From Pseudonocardia asaccharolytica DSM 44247 = NBRC 16224 (GTDB lineage Bacteria; Actinomycetota; Actinomycetes; Mycobacteriales; Pseudonocardiaceae), in assembly GCF_000423625.1 (NCBI RefSeq), contig NZ_AUII01000004.1:124001-188000 (forward strand): a stretch of 64,000 nucleotides of DNA, given 5' to 3'. This document shows positions 1-8,195 of this stretch, one piece after another. Numbering within the stretch: position 1 is the stretch's first letter; each line of letters opens with the position of its first letter. Position numbers and translations under genes: made by a program. The notes under the pieces are model-generated. The model had not been told where the DNA came from. It saw only the letters and a list, made by a program, of their open reading frames with translations, and ran no database searches.

Positions 1-871
1 CGGTGTGCCCCATCGACTCCAGCTGCTCGGCGACCCCGCGCACAGCCGCCACGCACTGCGGGTCGACCGAACCCGGGCCCGACGACGGCGTGGTACTCAC
101 CGCGATCCGCAGCGGGCGGCTGCCGGCTCGTACCTCCTCGGCGAACGGACGCTCCGGGGCCGGCAGCAGATAGCGGTCGCCGGGCTGGGCGCCGTGCACC
201 GCGTCGAGCAGCCGCGCGCAGTCGCGCACCGTGCGGGTCACGGCGAACTCGATCGCCAACCCGAGCAGCAGGTCGCCGTAGTCCGGGCCGGGCGTCGTCC
301 GCCCCCGGGTCGGCTTGAGCCCGACCAGTCCGCAGCATCCCGCCGGGATCCGGATCGAGCCGCCGCCGTCGTTGGCGTGCGCCATGGGCAGCGCCCGCGA
401 GGCGACCAGGGCCGCCGAGCCACCGCTGGATCCGCCCGGGCTGCGCGTGGTGTCCCAGGGGTTGCGCACCGGTCCGGTGGCCACCGGCTCGGTGCTGGCG
501 TTGAAACCCAGTTCGGGAGTCGCGGTGAGCCCCATCGTCGCCAGCCCCGCTGCCCGGAACTGGGCCATCAGGTAGCTGTCGCCCGGCATCGCGACCCCGT
601 CGCCCAGCAGCCGGCTCCCGGCCCGCTGCGGGATACCGTCGGCGTGCAGGACGAGGTCCTTGATCGCGAACGGCACACCGGCGAACGGACCGTCCGCGGA
701 GTACGCCAGTGGTTCGGCGAACCGCTCACCGACCAGGGCGTTGAGCTCGGGCTGCACCGCATCGAGCGCGGCGGCCGCCGCCTCCGCGACCTCATCGGGC
801 TTGACCGCACCCTCGCGGATCAGCTCCGCCAATGCCGTCGCGTCGTGCGACACGTACTCGTCGACCCGCAT
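1..871 (-). CDS. Amidase (amidase signature family), C-terminus outside the window
   Basis: Reading leftwards from the ATG at 871, the frame stays open to the window edge, giving about 290 residues of a family usually 450-500 long. The Ser-cisSer-Lys triad of amidase-signature hydrolases is visible: Lys71 in FAIKD, the cis-serine region [11 protein letters not shown] (about 144-154) and the nucleophile in [10 protein letters not shown] (about 171-179). Such enzymes hydrolyse carboxamides to acid plus ammonia in the cytoplasm; the substrate cannot be told from sequence. GGAGG lies just upstream of the ATG. Long open frames on the other strand are GC-driven shadows. The family call is secure; only the C-terminus is missing. 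Confidence 0.9.
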   Translation of the reverse strand, partial: MRVDEYVSHDATALAELIREGAVKPDEVAEAAAAALDAVQPELNALVGERFAEPLAYSADGPFAGVPFAIKDLVLHADGIPQRAGSRLLGDGVAMPGDSYLMAQFRAAGLATMGLTATPELGFNASTEPVATGPVRNPWDTTRSPGGSSGGSAALVASRALPMAHANDGGGSIRIPAGCCGLVGLKPTRGRTTPGPDYGDLLLGLAIEFAVTRTVRDCARLLDAVHGAQPGDRYLLPAPERPFAEEVRAGSRPLRIAVSTTPSSGPGSVDPQCVAAVRGVAEQLESMGHT

Positions 872-965
872 GGGTTCCTCCCTCAGCTGAACGCCCGGCG
901 CGGTGACGGTCGGTATCCGGGCGCGGGCAGCCATCGGCAGATCGACCGATGTCCGAACGCCGGAT

Positions 966-1145
966 CCACGCTCGGTTCGCCCACCGTAACGTGGCGGGGG
1001 TGATGTCGCACACATCCTCGCCGTCCAGTTCGGCGATGCCCACCCGGTCGCGCCCGGCAGGCCGGTGCCGGGCGGGCAGGGCGACGACCCGCTCCTCGTC
1101 GAACACCTCGTCGAATTGCAGCGGCGCGTGTCGGACCTCGACTTT
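966..1145 (-). pseudogene. Remnant of a LysR-type regulator substrate-binding domain
   Basis: About 60 residues in one minus frame resemble the effector domain of LysR regulators, with a core reading DEERVVALPARHRPAGRDRV followed by GIAELDGEDVCDITPATLRW. This matches the usual strand-helix-strand order (ALPAxHxLAGRxxVxLADLDGE). There is no helix-turn-helix N-terminus upstream and no further LysR similarity downstream, so the piece cannot be a working regulator. It fills much of the otherwise empty 872-1371 interval, where I see nothing else. The call rests on recognising the family pattern and is moderate; a chance open frame is possible but unlikely given the motif density. Confidence 0.5.
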
Positions 1146-1371
1146 TGCGGTTACGCGCCTGCCTGCGCCCATGCCAGGTGCACCTCCCGGATTTCCTCTT
1201 CGGGTCTGGCGTCTCGCACGGTGGCGTTCGTCTGGCCGTACACCTACACCGCGGAGCGCGCGGCCGAACTGCTCGCCCCCGAACTGGCCAGGGGGCCTGC
1301 CGTGACCGGCGGCGTCGCTCAGGTGACGGGGCGGCGATCTGACCGCAGGGCCCGCCGGGCCCTGCGCTTGA

Positions 1372-1752
1372 TCAGCCTGCGTTCCAGTCGACCAGTTGCA
1401 CGATCACACCGTTGGGGTCGCGTACCTGGAACGCTCGCTCGCCCCATTCCTCGCTGGTCAGCGGCATCGTGATGGCGACGCCCTCGGTCTGCAGCCGGGT
1501 CAGCTCGCCCTCGAGATCGTCGACCGTGAACGCCAGGATCAGCCCGGAGGCGTGGTCGTCGCGCTGGTCGGCGGGCAGGGTGGAAAGGCCGCGACGCAGG
1601 AAGACGACGTTCATCCCGGCGTCGTCGCGGGTGAGCGAGGCGAAGCCGGGCGCGGCCATCTCGGTGCGGAAGCCGAAGTGATCAACCAGGAAGGCGGTGG
1701 AGGCCTCGACGTCCTCCACATTCAGCGAGACGGCGGATGCGGTGATCTTCAT
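1372..1752 (-). CDS. VOC (glyoxalase/bleomycin-resistance) family protein
   Basis: A 126-residue protein starting MKITASAVSLNVEDVEAS, with the paired beta-alpha-beta-beta-beta modules of the vicinal oxygen chelate fold. The second module ends ERAFQVRDPNGVIVQLVDW, the typical GhxxxxxDPDGhxhxL ending. Members may be metal-dependent lyases or dioxygenases, or metal-free drug-binding proteins; nothing here fixes the substrate. The ATG at 1752 is chosen because the longer frame would run through the operator and into the divergent regulator. It faces the TetR gene at 1814 across a 61-bp intergenic region carrying the GTAC repeats, so it is probably repressed by that regulator (inference). Confidence 0.85.
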   Translation of the reverse strand: MKITASAVSLNVEDVEASTAFLVDHFGFRTEMAAPGFASLTRDDAGMNVVFLRRGLSTLPADQRDDHASGLILAFTVDDLEGELTRLQTEGVAITMPLTSEEWGERAFQVRDPNGVIVQLVDWNAG

Positions 1753-1770
1753 GCGGTGCTCTCTTCCATC

Positions 1771-1798
1771 GTACTTAGTACATTGTACACTGTACGCT
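1771..1798. promoter_or_regulatory. Four tandem GTACNNN units, likely TetR operator
   Basis: GTAC occurs at 1771, 1778, 1785 and 1792 with exact 7-bp spacing. The spacer triplets are TTA, ATT and ACT, with GCT after the last unit. The block also forms overlapping near-palindromes and lies between the divergent VOC (start 1752) and TetR (start 1814) genes, where an autoregulatory operator would be expected. The local base composition is AT-rich compared with its surroundings. Binding by the adjacent regulator is inference. Confidence 0.6.
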
Positions 1799-1813
1799 AA
1801 ACGCTGCGCCACA

Positions 1814-2584
1814 ATGGTCCCTGTGTCAAGTGACCGCAGCAGCGCCGGTGACCCGGACCGGACCCTCTCCCTGCTGTGGCGCGACGCCTCCGCCATCCCC
1901 CGCCGCGGACCGCGGCAGGGACTGGGCATCGACGTGGTCGTCGGCGCGGCGACGCGGCTGGCCGACGCCGAGGGGCTGGCGGCGGTCACGATGCGACGGG
2001 TGGCGCAGGCCCTCGGCGTCGCGCCGATGACGCTCTACACCTACGTGCCCGGAAAGGCCGAGCTACTCGACCTCATGCTCGACGCCGCCTACGCCGCGAT
2101 GCCGCGCACCGACACCGCGGGCCGACCGTGGCGGGAGCGGGTCGTCGCGATCGCCGAGGAGAACCGAGCCCTGTTCGAGGCGCACCCGTGGGCGGCCACG
2201 ATCTCCACCTGCCGTCCGCCGCTGGGGCCGGGGCAGATGGCCAAGTACGAGCACGAGTTGCGGGCGCTCGACGGGCTCGGCCTCTCCGACGTCGACATCG
2301 ACGCCGCGCTGGCGCACCTGCTCGGCTTCGTCCGCCTGCACGCCCGCGACGCGGCCGACGCCCGCGCCGCCCAGCGGGACAGCGCGATGGACGACGAGCA
2401 GTGGTGGGCGCTCAATGCTCCGCTGCTGGGCCGAGTGTTCGATGAGGCCGTGTACCCGACGGCCGCCCGGGTCGGGGCGGCGGCCGGCGCCGCCCACGGC
2501 AGCACCTGGAGCCCCGACCACGCCTGGGAGTTCGGGTTGCGCACGGTGCTCGACGGGCTGGCGGCACTGGTGGAGCGGCCCTGA
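1814..2584 (+). CDS. TetR/AcrR family regulator with TetR-type C-terminal domain
   Basis: A 256-residue protein. Residues about 35-80 form the DNA-binding domain (ATRLADAEGLAAVTMRRVAQ then LGVAPMTLYTYVPGKAELLD), a classic helix-turn-helix ending in YxYVxxKxEL. The long C-terminal part contains W-rich helices (WWALNAPLLGRVFDEAVYPT) like the TetR class C domain, which binds small ligands. The ATG at 1814 is preferred over the upstream in-frame ATG at 1697 because that extension would read back through the operator and the VOC gene. It probably represses itself and the divergent VOC gene. Its 3' half is covered on the other strand by the run-on frame of the DUF2795 protein. Confidence 0.88.
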   Translation: MVPVSSDRSSAGDPDRTLSLLWRDASAIPRRGPRQGLGIDVVVGAATRLADAEGLAAVTMRRVAQALGVAPMTLYTYVPGKAELLDLMLDAAYAAMPRTDTAGRPWRERVVAIAEENRALFEAHPWAATISTCRPPLGPGQMAKYEHELRALDGLGLSDVDIDAALAHLLGFVRLHARDAADARAAQRDSAMDDEQWWALNAPLLGRVFDEAVYPTAARVGAAAGAAHGSTWSPDHAWEFGLRTVLDGLAALVERP

Positions 2585-2830
2585 CAGCCCATCCGATCTG
2601 GGCCGGCGGTCCGGAACTGCGCGATATCTCGCCGGGGACCAGCTGTCCGCCGGGCTGCCGAGGTGCTCGGAAATCCGCTTCATGACCTCGTTCGGGCCGT
2701 CGACCTCGGGTAGCCCGCGCAGCACCGACACGAGGTCCTCGCCGGCCCCGTTGCGCTGAGCGAGGTCGGCGAGTTGTGGACCGGTCATCGGGTAGTCCGC
2801 ACCGTGGAGGTAGCGCTGCACCTCGGTCAC
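2063..2830 (-). CDS. DUF2795 domain protein with a run-on C-terminus antisense to the TetR gene
   Basis: The first 60 or so residues (MTEVQRYLHGADYPMTGPQL to NEVMKRISEHLGS) match DUF2795, a small all-helical actinobacterial domain of unknown function that is usually the whole protein (60-75 residues). Here no stop follows the domain (which ends near 2645), and the frame stays open to 2063, giving 255 residues. The last 520 bases lie antisense to the TetR coding region and read as low-complexity Arg/Pro/Gly protein. Either the natural stop has been lost, or the true end is hidden by an indel near 2600-2640. Only the N-terminal domain can be called with confidence. Confidence 0.6.
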   Translation of the reverse strand: MTEVQRYLHGADYPMTGPQLADLAQRNGAGEDLVSVLRGLPEVDGPNEVMKRISEHLGSPADSWSPARYRAVPDRRPRSDGLSGPLHQCRQPVEHRAQPELPGVVGAPGAAVGGAGRRPDPGGRRVHGLIEHSAQQRSIERPPLLVVHRAVPLGGAGVGRVAGVQADEAEQVRQRGVDVDVGEAEPVERPQLVLVLGHLPRPQRRTAGGDRGRPRVRLEQGSVLLGDRDDPLPPRSARGVGARHRGVGGVEHEVE

Positions 2831-2955
2831 CTGGAACGACGTGTCCGCGGGCTACCCCGTGCAGGCCGGATACACCTCGGCTCGGCTGCGGATCGTCCGC
2901 GTGTGGTCCAGGCTGGACGGATCGGTTCCGAGTCCGGGTACCAAGGAGGGTGACG

Positions 2956-3855
2956 ATGCCGCCGATGCCCCCGACCGGTCGGCAGTTCGTGATCGCGGCA
3001 GGCCCGGCCCGGGCGATCGTGACCGAGGTCGGGGCCGGGCTGCGCGCCTTCGACGTCCACGGGCGGGCCTACTGCGAGACCTTCCCCGAGGATTCTCACC
3101 CTCCGCTCGGCTCCGGTGCGCTGCTCGCGCCGTGGCCCAACCGGGTCGCGAGGGGATCCTGGGTGTGGCGTGGCCGGCCTCAGCAGCTCGCGCTCACCGA
3201 ACCCGCGGCCGGGAACGCGATCCACGGGCTGCTGCGTCACGTGCTGTGGGGAATCGTCGAACATGCCAGCGACGCCGTCGAGCTCGCCGCGGTCGTCACG
3301 GCGCAGCCGGGCTGGCCGGAGCCGGTGCGGGTGACCGCCCGTTATGCAGTATCCAGCGACGGACTCGCGGTGACCGTGACCGCGGAGAACCGCGGCGCGC
3401 GCGACGTCCCGTTCGGACTCGGCGCGCACCCGTACCTGCGGCTCGGTGACGTGCCCACGGAGGATTGCGTGCTGCACCTGGCCGCGACCGAGCGACTGCC
3501 GTTGGACGGCCAGCTGCCCGCCGGGCCGTTGCGCCCACTCGCCGTCGAGGACCGCGACCGGCCGCTGCGCGGCGCTCGCCTCGACGCCACCTTCGGCGGC
3601 TGCATGCCCGCGGTCGGCGACGACCGGGTGCGTCACCGGCTGTTCGCACCCGGGGCCGGGCTCGAGCTGTGGGCCGATCCGGATTTTCGCTGGGTGCAGG
3701 TGTTCACTCCGGACGACTTCCCTGGTCGCGGGCGGGCCGTCGCGGTAGAACCGATGACGTGCCCACCCGACGCGCTCAACGCGGGAACCGACCTCATCGT
3801 CCTGGCACCCGGTGAACGGTGGAGCGGTGGCTGGGGGCTGCGGCTCTTGGGCTGA
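2956..3855 (+). CDS. Aldose 1-epimerase family protein
   Basis: A 299-residue galactose-mutarotase-like protein. It shows the family landmarks PLGSGALLAPWPNRVARGSW, a histidine in GNAIHGLLRH, the second-histidine region in FGLGAHPYLRLG, and the glutamate-containing block AVEPMTCPPDALN near the C-terminus. These enzymes interconvert alpha and beta anomers of aldoses. The ATG at 2956 is chosen because AAGGAGGG sits just before it at 2943-2950; the open frame starts earlier but reads as low-complexity sequence. It stands alone, with no sugar-metabolism neighbours, so the sugar is unknown. Confidence 0.88.
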   Translation: MPPMPPTGRQFVIAAGPARAIVTEVGAGLRAFDVHGRAYCETFPEDSHPPLGSGALLAPWPNRVARGSWVWRGRPQQLALTEPAAGNAIHGLLRHVLWGIVEHASDAVELAAVVTAQPGWPEPVRVTARYAVSSDGLAVTVTAENRGARDVPFGLGAHPYLRLGDVPTEDCVLHLAATERLPLDGQLPAGPLRPLAVEDRDRPLRGARLDATFGGCMPAVGDDRVRHRLFAPGAGLELWADPDFRWVQVFTPDDFPGRGRAVAVEPMTCPPDALNAGTDLIVLAPGERWSGGWGLRLLG

Positions 3856-3937
3856 TCCCCGTTTCTGGGTATATGCCTGTTCGCGATGGTGAAGTCTTCG
3901 GTGGGAGACGGGCAGATGGGTGGACGAGGGGCGGGTG

Positions 3938-3953
3938 GCGAACGTACGTTCGA
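3938..3953. promoter_or_regulatory. LexA-type SOS box
   Basis: The 16-mer GCGAACGTACGTTCGA matches the mycobacterial/actinobacterial SOS box TCGAACNNNNGTTCGA at all but the first base, and its core CGAACGTACGTTCG is a perfect 14-bp palindrome. It ends three bases before the ATG of the DUF222/HNH gene. Several M. tuberculosis 13E12 (DUF222/HNH) genes are known to be preceded by LexA boxes, which strengthens the call. Confidence 0.75.
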
Positions 3954-3956
3954 TAT

Positions 3957-5747
3957 ATGGCGACGGGCGATGCGGCGGGTTGGGGCTCGGCGGAGCCCGG
4001 ACCCGGCCTGGCCGCCGCCCTGAATGCGCTTGATCTCGCCGCCGTACCCAACAGTGAGATCGTGGACGTATTGCAGGCCTCCTGGCGGCAGGTGTCGCAC
4101 TCCTACGCCCGGTTCCTGGCGGCTATCGTCGAGGTCAGCAGGACCGCCTCGGTCCCCGACGATCCCGCGGCCGAGGGTGCGGTGCGTCGGTCGCAGGCTG
4201 TGGGGGACTGGGCATCCGCCGAGATCGGCGCCGCGTTGACGTTCACCGGTCGCCGGGCGGATGCGGAGCTGGCGTTCGCGCAGACCCTGGTGCTGGATCT
4301 GCCGATGGTGTTCGCGGCGCTGCTGGCCGGGCGGATCGACCACCTCAAGGCTCGCGTCTTCGCGGACTACCTCGGTGATCTCACCGCCCAGCAGATCGCG
4401 GTCATCTGCGAGCGGACCGTGCCCTGCGCACCGAGCTGGACCACCGGGCAGCTCGCCCTGCGTCTACTGCGCGAGGTACAGAACATCGACCCGGACGCCG
4501 CCCGTCGCCGTTATCAGCGAGCGGTCCGGGAACGCGGGGTATCGGGATACCTGGATTCGACGGGGACCGCGCGGATCACCGCATATGGCCTGCCGCCTGC
4601 GGAGGCCGCCGCGGCCGCGGAGCGGTTGGAGAGACTGGCCCGCTCGGTGAAGGCCGCGGGGCATTCGGCCCCGGAGCGGATGCTGCAGGCCGATCTGCTG
4701 CTGCGGCTGCTGGACGGGCGATACGACGGGCTGAGCCGGGAGCAGATCATCGCGGCGATGCTTGCCGACCCGTCCACGTTTCCCGACCAGGACGCGAAGG
4801 GCGGTTCCGGTGGAGCGACGACATCGGCTCGGCGCGCGGGGGCCGCAGGCTCGGTCGTCCTCGCCCGTGCGGCAACTCGGCGGCGTTCCCGGCGCGGCGG
4901 CACGACAGGGCCCGCTTCCCGCACTCGACGTGCCTCGCGGCGCGAGGCTGCGACAACCCGGCGGCCGCATCCCGAGGGTCCCCCGGCGATCCGCTCGCGC
5001 GCCGGGGTCGAGGTCCGGATCGGCTTGTCCACCCTGCTCGGCCTGAACGAGAACACCGCTGAGCTGCCGGGATGGGGCCCGATCGTGGCCGCGGACGCTC
5101 GCACACTGGTCGCCTTGCAGCACGCCGGGGAGTGGCGGATCGCGATCACCGACGACGAGGGCTACCTGGCCCATGGGGCGATCACCCGGAAACGCCCTCG
5201 CGGGCATTCGCTCGACGATTCGGCCCGCGGCGGGGTGGTTGAGATCCACGTTCAGGCTCGGTTCCTGGAGCGGCTCACGGCCGGCGAGGTCGACCTGGAC
5301 GAGACGACGGCTACCGCCTGGGCCGGGGTGATCGCCGACATCGCCGCGCAGTACCGGGATCGCGGGTCCGCCCTGCGGCGAATCGAGGCGCACCCCCGGG
5401 ATCGGTTCGCCCGCGCGGCGTTGCGCCGGTACGTGCAGATGCGTGATCGAACCTGTGTGGCACCCGGCTGCTGGCGACCGGCCCTCAAGACCGATACCGA
5501 CCACACCCGCGACCATTGGCTGGGCGGCGACACCGTCAGCGGAAATCTCGAACCGCTGTGCGAACAGCACCATCTGATGAAACAGGCCGGCTGGACGTTG
5601 ATCCAGACCGCGCCGGGAACCTTCCGGTGGCGCAGCCCACTCGGGCAGGTTTACCTGACCCGTGGTGACCCTATTGCGGCGGATCTGCCGGAGCCGGTGC
5701 CGCGCGAACCCGAACCGGGCTCCGGCGAGCCGCCGGAGCCCGACTGA
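3957..5747 (+). CDS. 13E12-type DUF222/HNH endonuclease domain protein
   Basis: A 596-residue protein. The N-terminal 280 residues are helical and match DUF222. A linker of about 75 residues (positions about 280-355) is very rich in Arg, Ser, Thr and Gly. The C-terminus carries an HNH nuclease motif: RYVQMRDRTCVAPGCWRP, then DTDHTRDH, then NLEPLCEQHHLMKQ. Such multi-copy genes are common in actinobacteria, and their biological role is unsettled. The ATG at 3957 directly follows the SOS box; the frame is open further upstream but without the domain. DNA-damage induction is inferred from the box. The Arg-rich linker could hide a compensated frameshift, but no other frame there looks more protein-like. 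Confidence 0.88.
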   Translation: MATGDAAGWGSAEPGPGLAAALNALDLAAVPNSEIVDVLQASWRQVSHSYARFLAAIVEVSRTASVPDDPAAEGAVRRSQAVGDWASAEIGAALTFTGRRADAELAFAQTLVLDLPMVFAALLAGRIDHLKARVFADYLGDLTAQQIAVICERTVPCAPSWTTGQLALRLLREVQNIDPDAARRRYQRAVRERGVSGYLDSTGTARITAYGLPPAEAAAAAERLERLARSVKAAGHSAPERMLQADLLLRLLDGRYDGLSREQIIAAMLADPSTFPDQDAKGGSGGATTSARRAGAAGSVVLARAATRRRSRRGGTTGPASRTRRASRREAATTRRPHPEGPPAIRSRAGVEVRIGLSTLLGLNENTAELPGWGPIVAADARTLVALQHAGEWRIAITDDEGYLAHGAITRKRPRGHSLDDSARGGVVEIHVQARFLERLTAGEVDLDETTATAWAGVIADIAAQYRDRGSALRRIEAHPRDRFARAALRRYVQMRDRTCVAPGCWRPALKTDTDHTRDHWLGGDTVSGNLEPLCEQHHLMKQAGWTLIQTAPGTFRWRSPLGQVYLTRGDPIAADLPEPVPREPEPGSGEPPEPD

Positions 5748-5773
5748 CCGGTCACGGCATCCGGTTCGAGGGC

Positions 5774-6559
5774 ATGATCTACCGTTCAAGCGTGCGGAAG
5801 GTGTACGTCATCGGGATCGGCGCGGGGAATCCGGATCACATCACCGTTCAGGCCGTCAAGGCGATGAACCGGGTCGATGTGTTCTTCGTGATCGACAAGG
5901 GTCACCTCAAGGACGATCTGGCCGGACTCCGGACCGAGTTGCTCTCCCAACACGTCGAGCACGGCCGGTACCGCGTCGTCGAGGCGTCCGACCCAGAACG
6001 CGACCGGACCGCCGACGCCTACCGCGACGCCGTCGTCGACTGGCAGGATCGGCGCGCCGAGATCTACCAGCAGATGATCCTCGAGGAGCTCGGAGAGGAC
6101 CAGACCGGCGCGTTCCTCGTGTGGGGCGACCCTTCGCTCTACGACGGCACGCTGCGGCTTCTCGATCGCATCGCGGCGCGCTCTACGATGTCGTTCGAGG
6201 TCGAGAGCATCCCGGGGATCAGCAGCGTGCAGGCCCTGACGGCGGCGCACCGGCTCATCCTCAATCGCATCGGCCGCCCGGTGCTGATCACCACTGGACG
6301 CCGGCTCGCGGCGGGGATGCCCACCGACGTCGATGACGTCGTCGTGATGCTCGACGGCGGTTCTGCCTTCGCCGACCTACCCGACACCGACGTCGATATC
6401 TATTGGGGCGCCTACGTGGGCTCGCGCGACGAGGTGCTGGTGAGCGGCAACCTGCAGCAGGTCAAGGATGACATCGTGCGAATCCGTGCCGAACAGCGTG
6501 AGCGTAAGGGCTGGATCATGGACACCTATCTCCTGCGGCGCCGTCCCGAGGAACGCTGA
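5774..6559 (+). CDS. cobF: Precorrin-6A synthase (deacetylating), CobF
   Basis: A 261-residue SAM-dependent tetrapyrrole methylase. The N-terminus KVYVIGIGAGNPDHITVQAV is the GxGxGxPxxxT loop. The central VWGDPSLYDGTLRLL is the GDP motif, and the C-terminus has the CobF-like block GWIMDTYLLRRR. In the aerobic cobalamin pathway CobF methylates C-1 of precorrin-5 with loss of the acetyl fragment. The ATG at 5774 follows a weak GAGGG; the GTG at 5792 would give the start more usual for the family. It stands apart from the main cob locus, which begins at 13 kb. Its presence points to the oxygen-dependent route. Confidence 0.92.
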   Translation: MIYRSSVRKVYVIGIGAGNPDHITVQAVKAMNRVDVFFVIDKGHLKDDLAGLRTELLSQHVEHGRYRVVEASDPERDRTADAYRDAVVDWQDRRAEIYQQMILEELGEDQTGAFLVWGDPSLYDGTLRLLDRIAARSTMSFEVESIPGISSVQALTAAHRLILNRIGRPVLITTGRRLAAGMPTDVDDVVVMLDGGSAFADLPDTDVDIYWGAYVGSRDEVLVSGNLQQVKDDIVRIRAEQRERKGWIMDTYLLRRRPEER

Positions 6560-6642
6560 GGCATCAGACCGTCGTCTCCGAATGAGACGCCGAGTTGCTG
6601 TTCCTGGTGTTCACCGGCCGGGGATGAGGGTGCGACGGGCGG

Positions 6643-7245
6643 TCACCTCGAGGGAGCGGATGTCTCCAGCAACGCGGGAGCAACGCGCATGACGTGCGCG
6701 GTGATGGCCTGGGGGTCCGCATGGGCCAGTGGCTCGGTCTTCAACACGGTGCGCAGCAGCCCGATACCGAGCAGCCAGGCCATCAGCAGGTTGGCCCGCA
6801 CGGCCGCGTCTGCGGGGTCGTCGGTATCGGCCAGCGAGGCGAACGCTCGGCCGTAGCTGGTGCTCAGCTCGTCGCGGACCGCGGCGGCGGCCTCGGAGTT
6901 GCCGGCCGAGCGGAGCACGGCGTAGAACAGCTCACCACCCGAGGCATCCTCGGACAGCATGCTGTCGAGAATCCGGGGCAACAAGCTCTCCGGCGGACCC
7001 GCGTTCAGCACCTCCATCGCCTGCCCCGTGACGGCCTCCGCGAACAGCGCCTCCTTGTTGCCGAAGTGCCGGAACAGCAGCGCCTGGTTCACGCCGGCGC
7101 GGTCGGCGATCGCGCGGACCGTCGTCGCGTCGTAGCCGACCGTCGCGAAGAGCTCGCTGGCCGCCGCCAACAGCGCCTGACGGGTGGCTGCCGAGTCCCG
7201 CGGACGGCGGGGTCGGCCGGGCGCGGTGTCCGATGCGGTGCCCAT
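6643..7245 (-). CDS. TetR/AcrR family regulator
   Basis: A 200-residue regulator. The helix-turn-helix is clear: ATRQALLAAASELFATVGYD, then TTVRAIADRAGVNQALLFRH, then FGNKEALFAEAV. The remaining 120 residues form the ligand-binding part. The ATG at 7245 lies five bases past the stop of the upstream enoyl-CoA hydratase gene on the same strand, so the two are probably one transcript and the regulator may control acyl-CoA metabolism (inference). An in-frame TTG nine bases further upstream is less likely. Confidence 0.88.
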   Translation of the reverse strand: MGTASDTAPGRPRRPRDSAATRQALLAAASELFATVGYDATTVRAIADRAGVNQALLFRHFGNKEALFAEAVTGQAMEVLNAGPPESLLPRILDSMLSEDASGGELFYAVLRSAGNSEAAAAVRDELSTSYGRAFASLADTDDPADAAVRANLLMAWLLGIGLLRTVLKTEPLAHADPQAITAHVMRVAPALLETSAPSR

Positions 7246-7250
7246 GACGC

Positions 7251-8048
7251 TCAACGCCCGATGAAGCGCGGATCGCGACGCTCGAGCGACGCCGCGACGC
7301 CCTCGCGGAAGTCCGCGGTCTCGCGCAATCTCCGCTGTTCGGCGGCCTCGTGTTCGGTGATCGCGGCAACTTCCTCGGCGAGCCCGGCTCGCATGGTGGC
7401 TCGGATACTCCGGACGGCCAGTGGTGCTGCGGCTGCGACCTCGGCGGCCAGCGCGACCGCTCCGGCCCGGATCTCCTCGTCGCCGACGAGCCGGTCGACC
7501 AGCCCGAATCGCAGCGCCTCCTCTCCGCCGACCCGGCGGCCCGTCAGCAGCATGTCCAGCGTGTGCTGGGCGCCGACGACGCGCGGGAGGCTGACCGAGA
7601 GTCCGAAGCCCTGGTGAAGTCCGAGCCGGGCGAAGTTGGCGGCGAATCGGCTGCCGGGCCCGGCGACCCGGAAGTCCGCCGAGACCGCGAGCCCGAGCCC
7701 GCCGCCGATCGCGATGCCCTGCACCGCGGCCACGACGGGCGTGGCCACCGAGAACAGTCGTACGGCCTCGGCGTAGAGGGCGTTCGCGACCTCGGTGGTG
7801 ACCGCTTCACTGCGGCTGCCGTCGCCACCGAAGTTCGCACCGGCACAGAAGTTGCGGCCCTCGCTGCACAGCACGATCGCCCGGACCGAGTCGTCGGCGT
7901 CGAGTTCGGCGTGGATATCAGCGAGCGCGCGGACGAGGGGCAGGTCGAAGTAGTTGTGCGGGGGCCGGTGCAGCTCGACCAGCGCGACACCCTCTGCGGC
8001 GCGATCCACGGTGATCGGGGCGGCGGTCGGCTCGGCGAATGATGTCAT
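7251..8048 (-). CDS. Enoyl-CoA hydratase/isomerase family protein
   Basis: A 265-residue crotonase-fold protein. The oxyanion-hole segments are visible: SEGRNFCAGANFG near residue 65 and VQGIAIGGGLGLAVSADFRV near 110. The later segment FARLGLHQGFGLSVSLPRVV carries a non-standard residue where classical hydratases have the catalytic glutamate, so simple hydratase activity is not assured; isomerase or hydrolase activity is possible. GAGGAGG precedes the ATG. The TetR gene follows directly on the same strand. Confidence 0.85.
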   Translation of the reverse strand: MTSFAEPTAAPITVDRAAEGVALVELHRPPHNYFDLPLVRALADIHAELDADDSVRAIVLCSEGRNFCAGANFGGDGSRSEAVTTEVANALYAEAVRLFSVATPVVAAVQGIAIGGGLGLAVSADFRVAGPGSRFAANFARLGLHQGFGLSVSLPRVVGAQHTLDMLLTGRRVGGEEALRFGLVDRLVGDEEIRAGAVALAAEVAAAAPLAVRSIRATMRAGLAEEVAAITEHEAAEQRRLRETADFREGVAASLERRDPRFIGR

Positions 8049-8195
8049 GGGTCCTCCTCGTTCTTCCGACGATCAGAACACATTCGGCCTGCCTGACCGG
8101 GCTGCGCGTCCCCATCACCACTCGACCGGTGTGCGCGCGGCGCGTCCGGGGTACGCGGAGGACGACCCGGACGACGGCGAGAGGAGCGGGAACGG

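Noticed and set aside
5-1003. Long plus-strand open frame over the amidase region
   Set aside because: It is antisense to a well-matched amidase with its catalytic triad; the plus translation is Arg/Pro/Gly-rich with no domain, as expected from GC-driven open frames.
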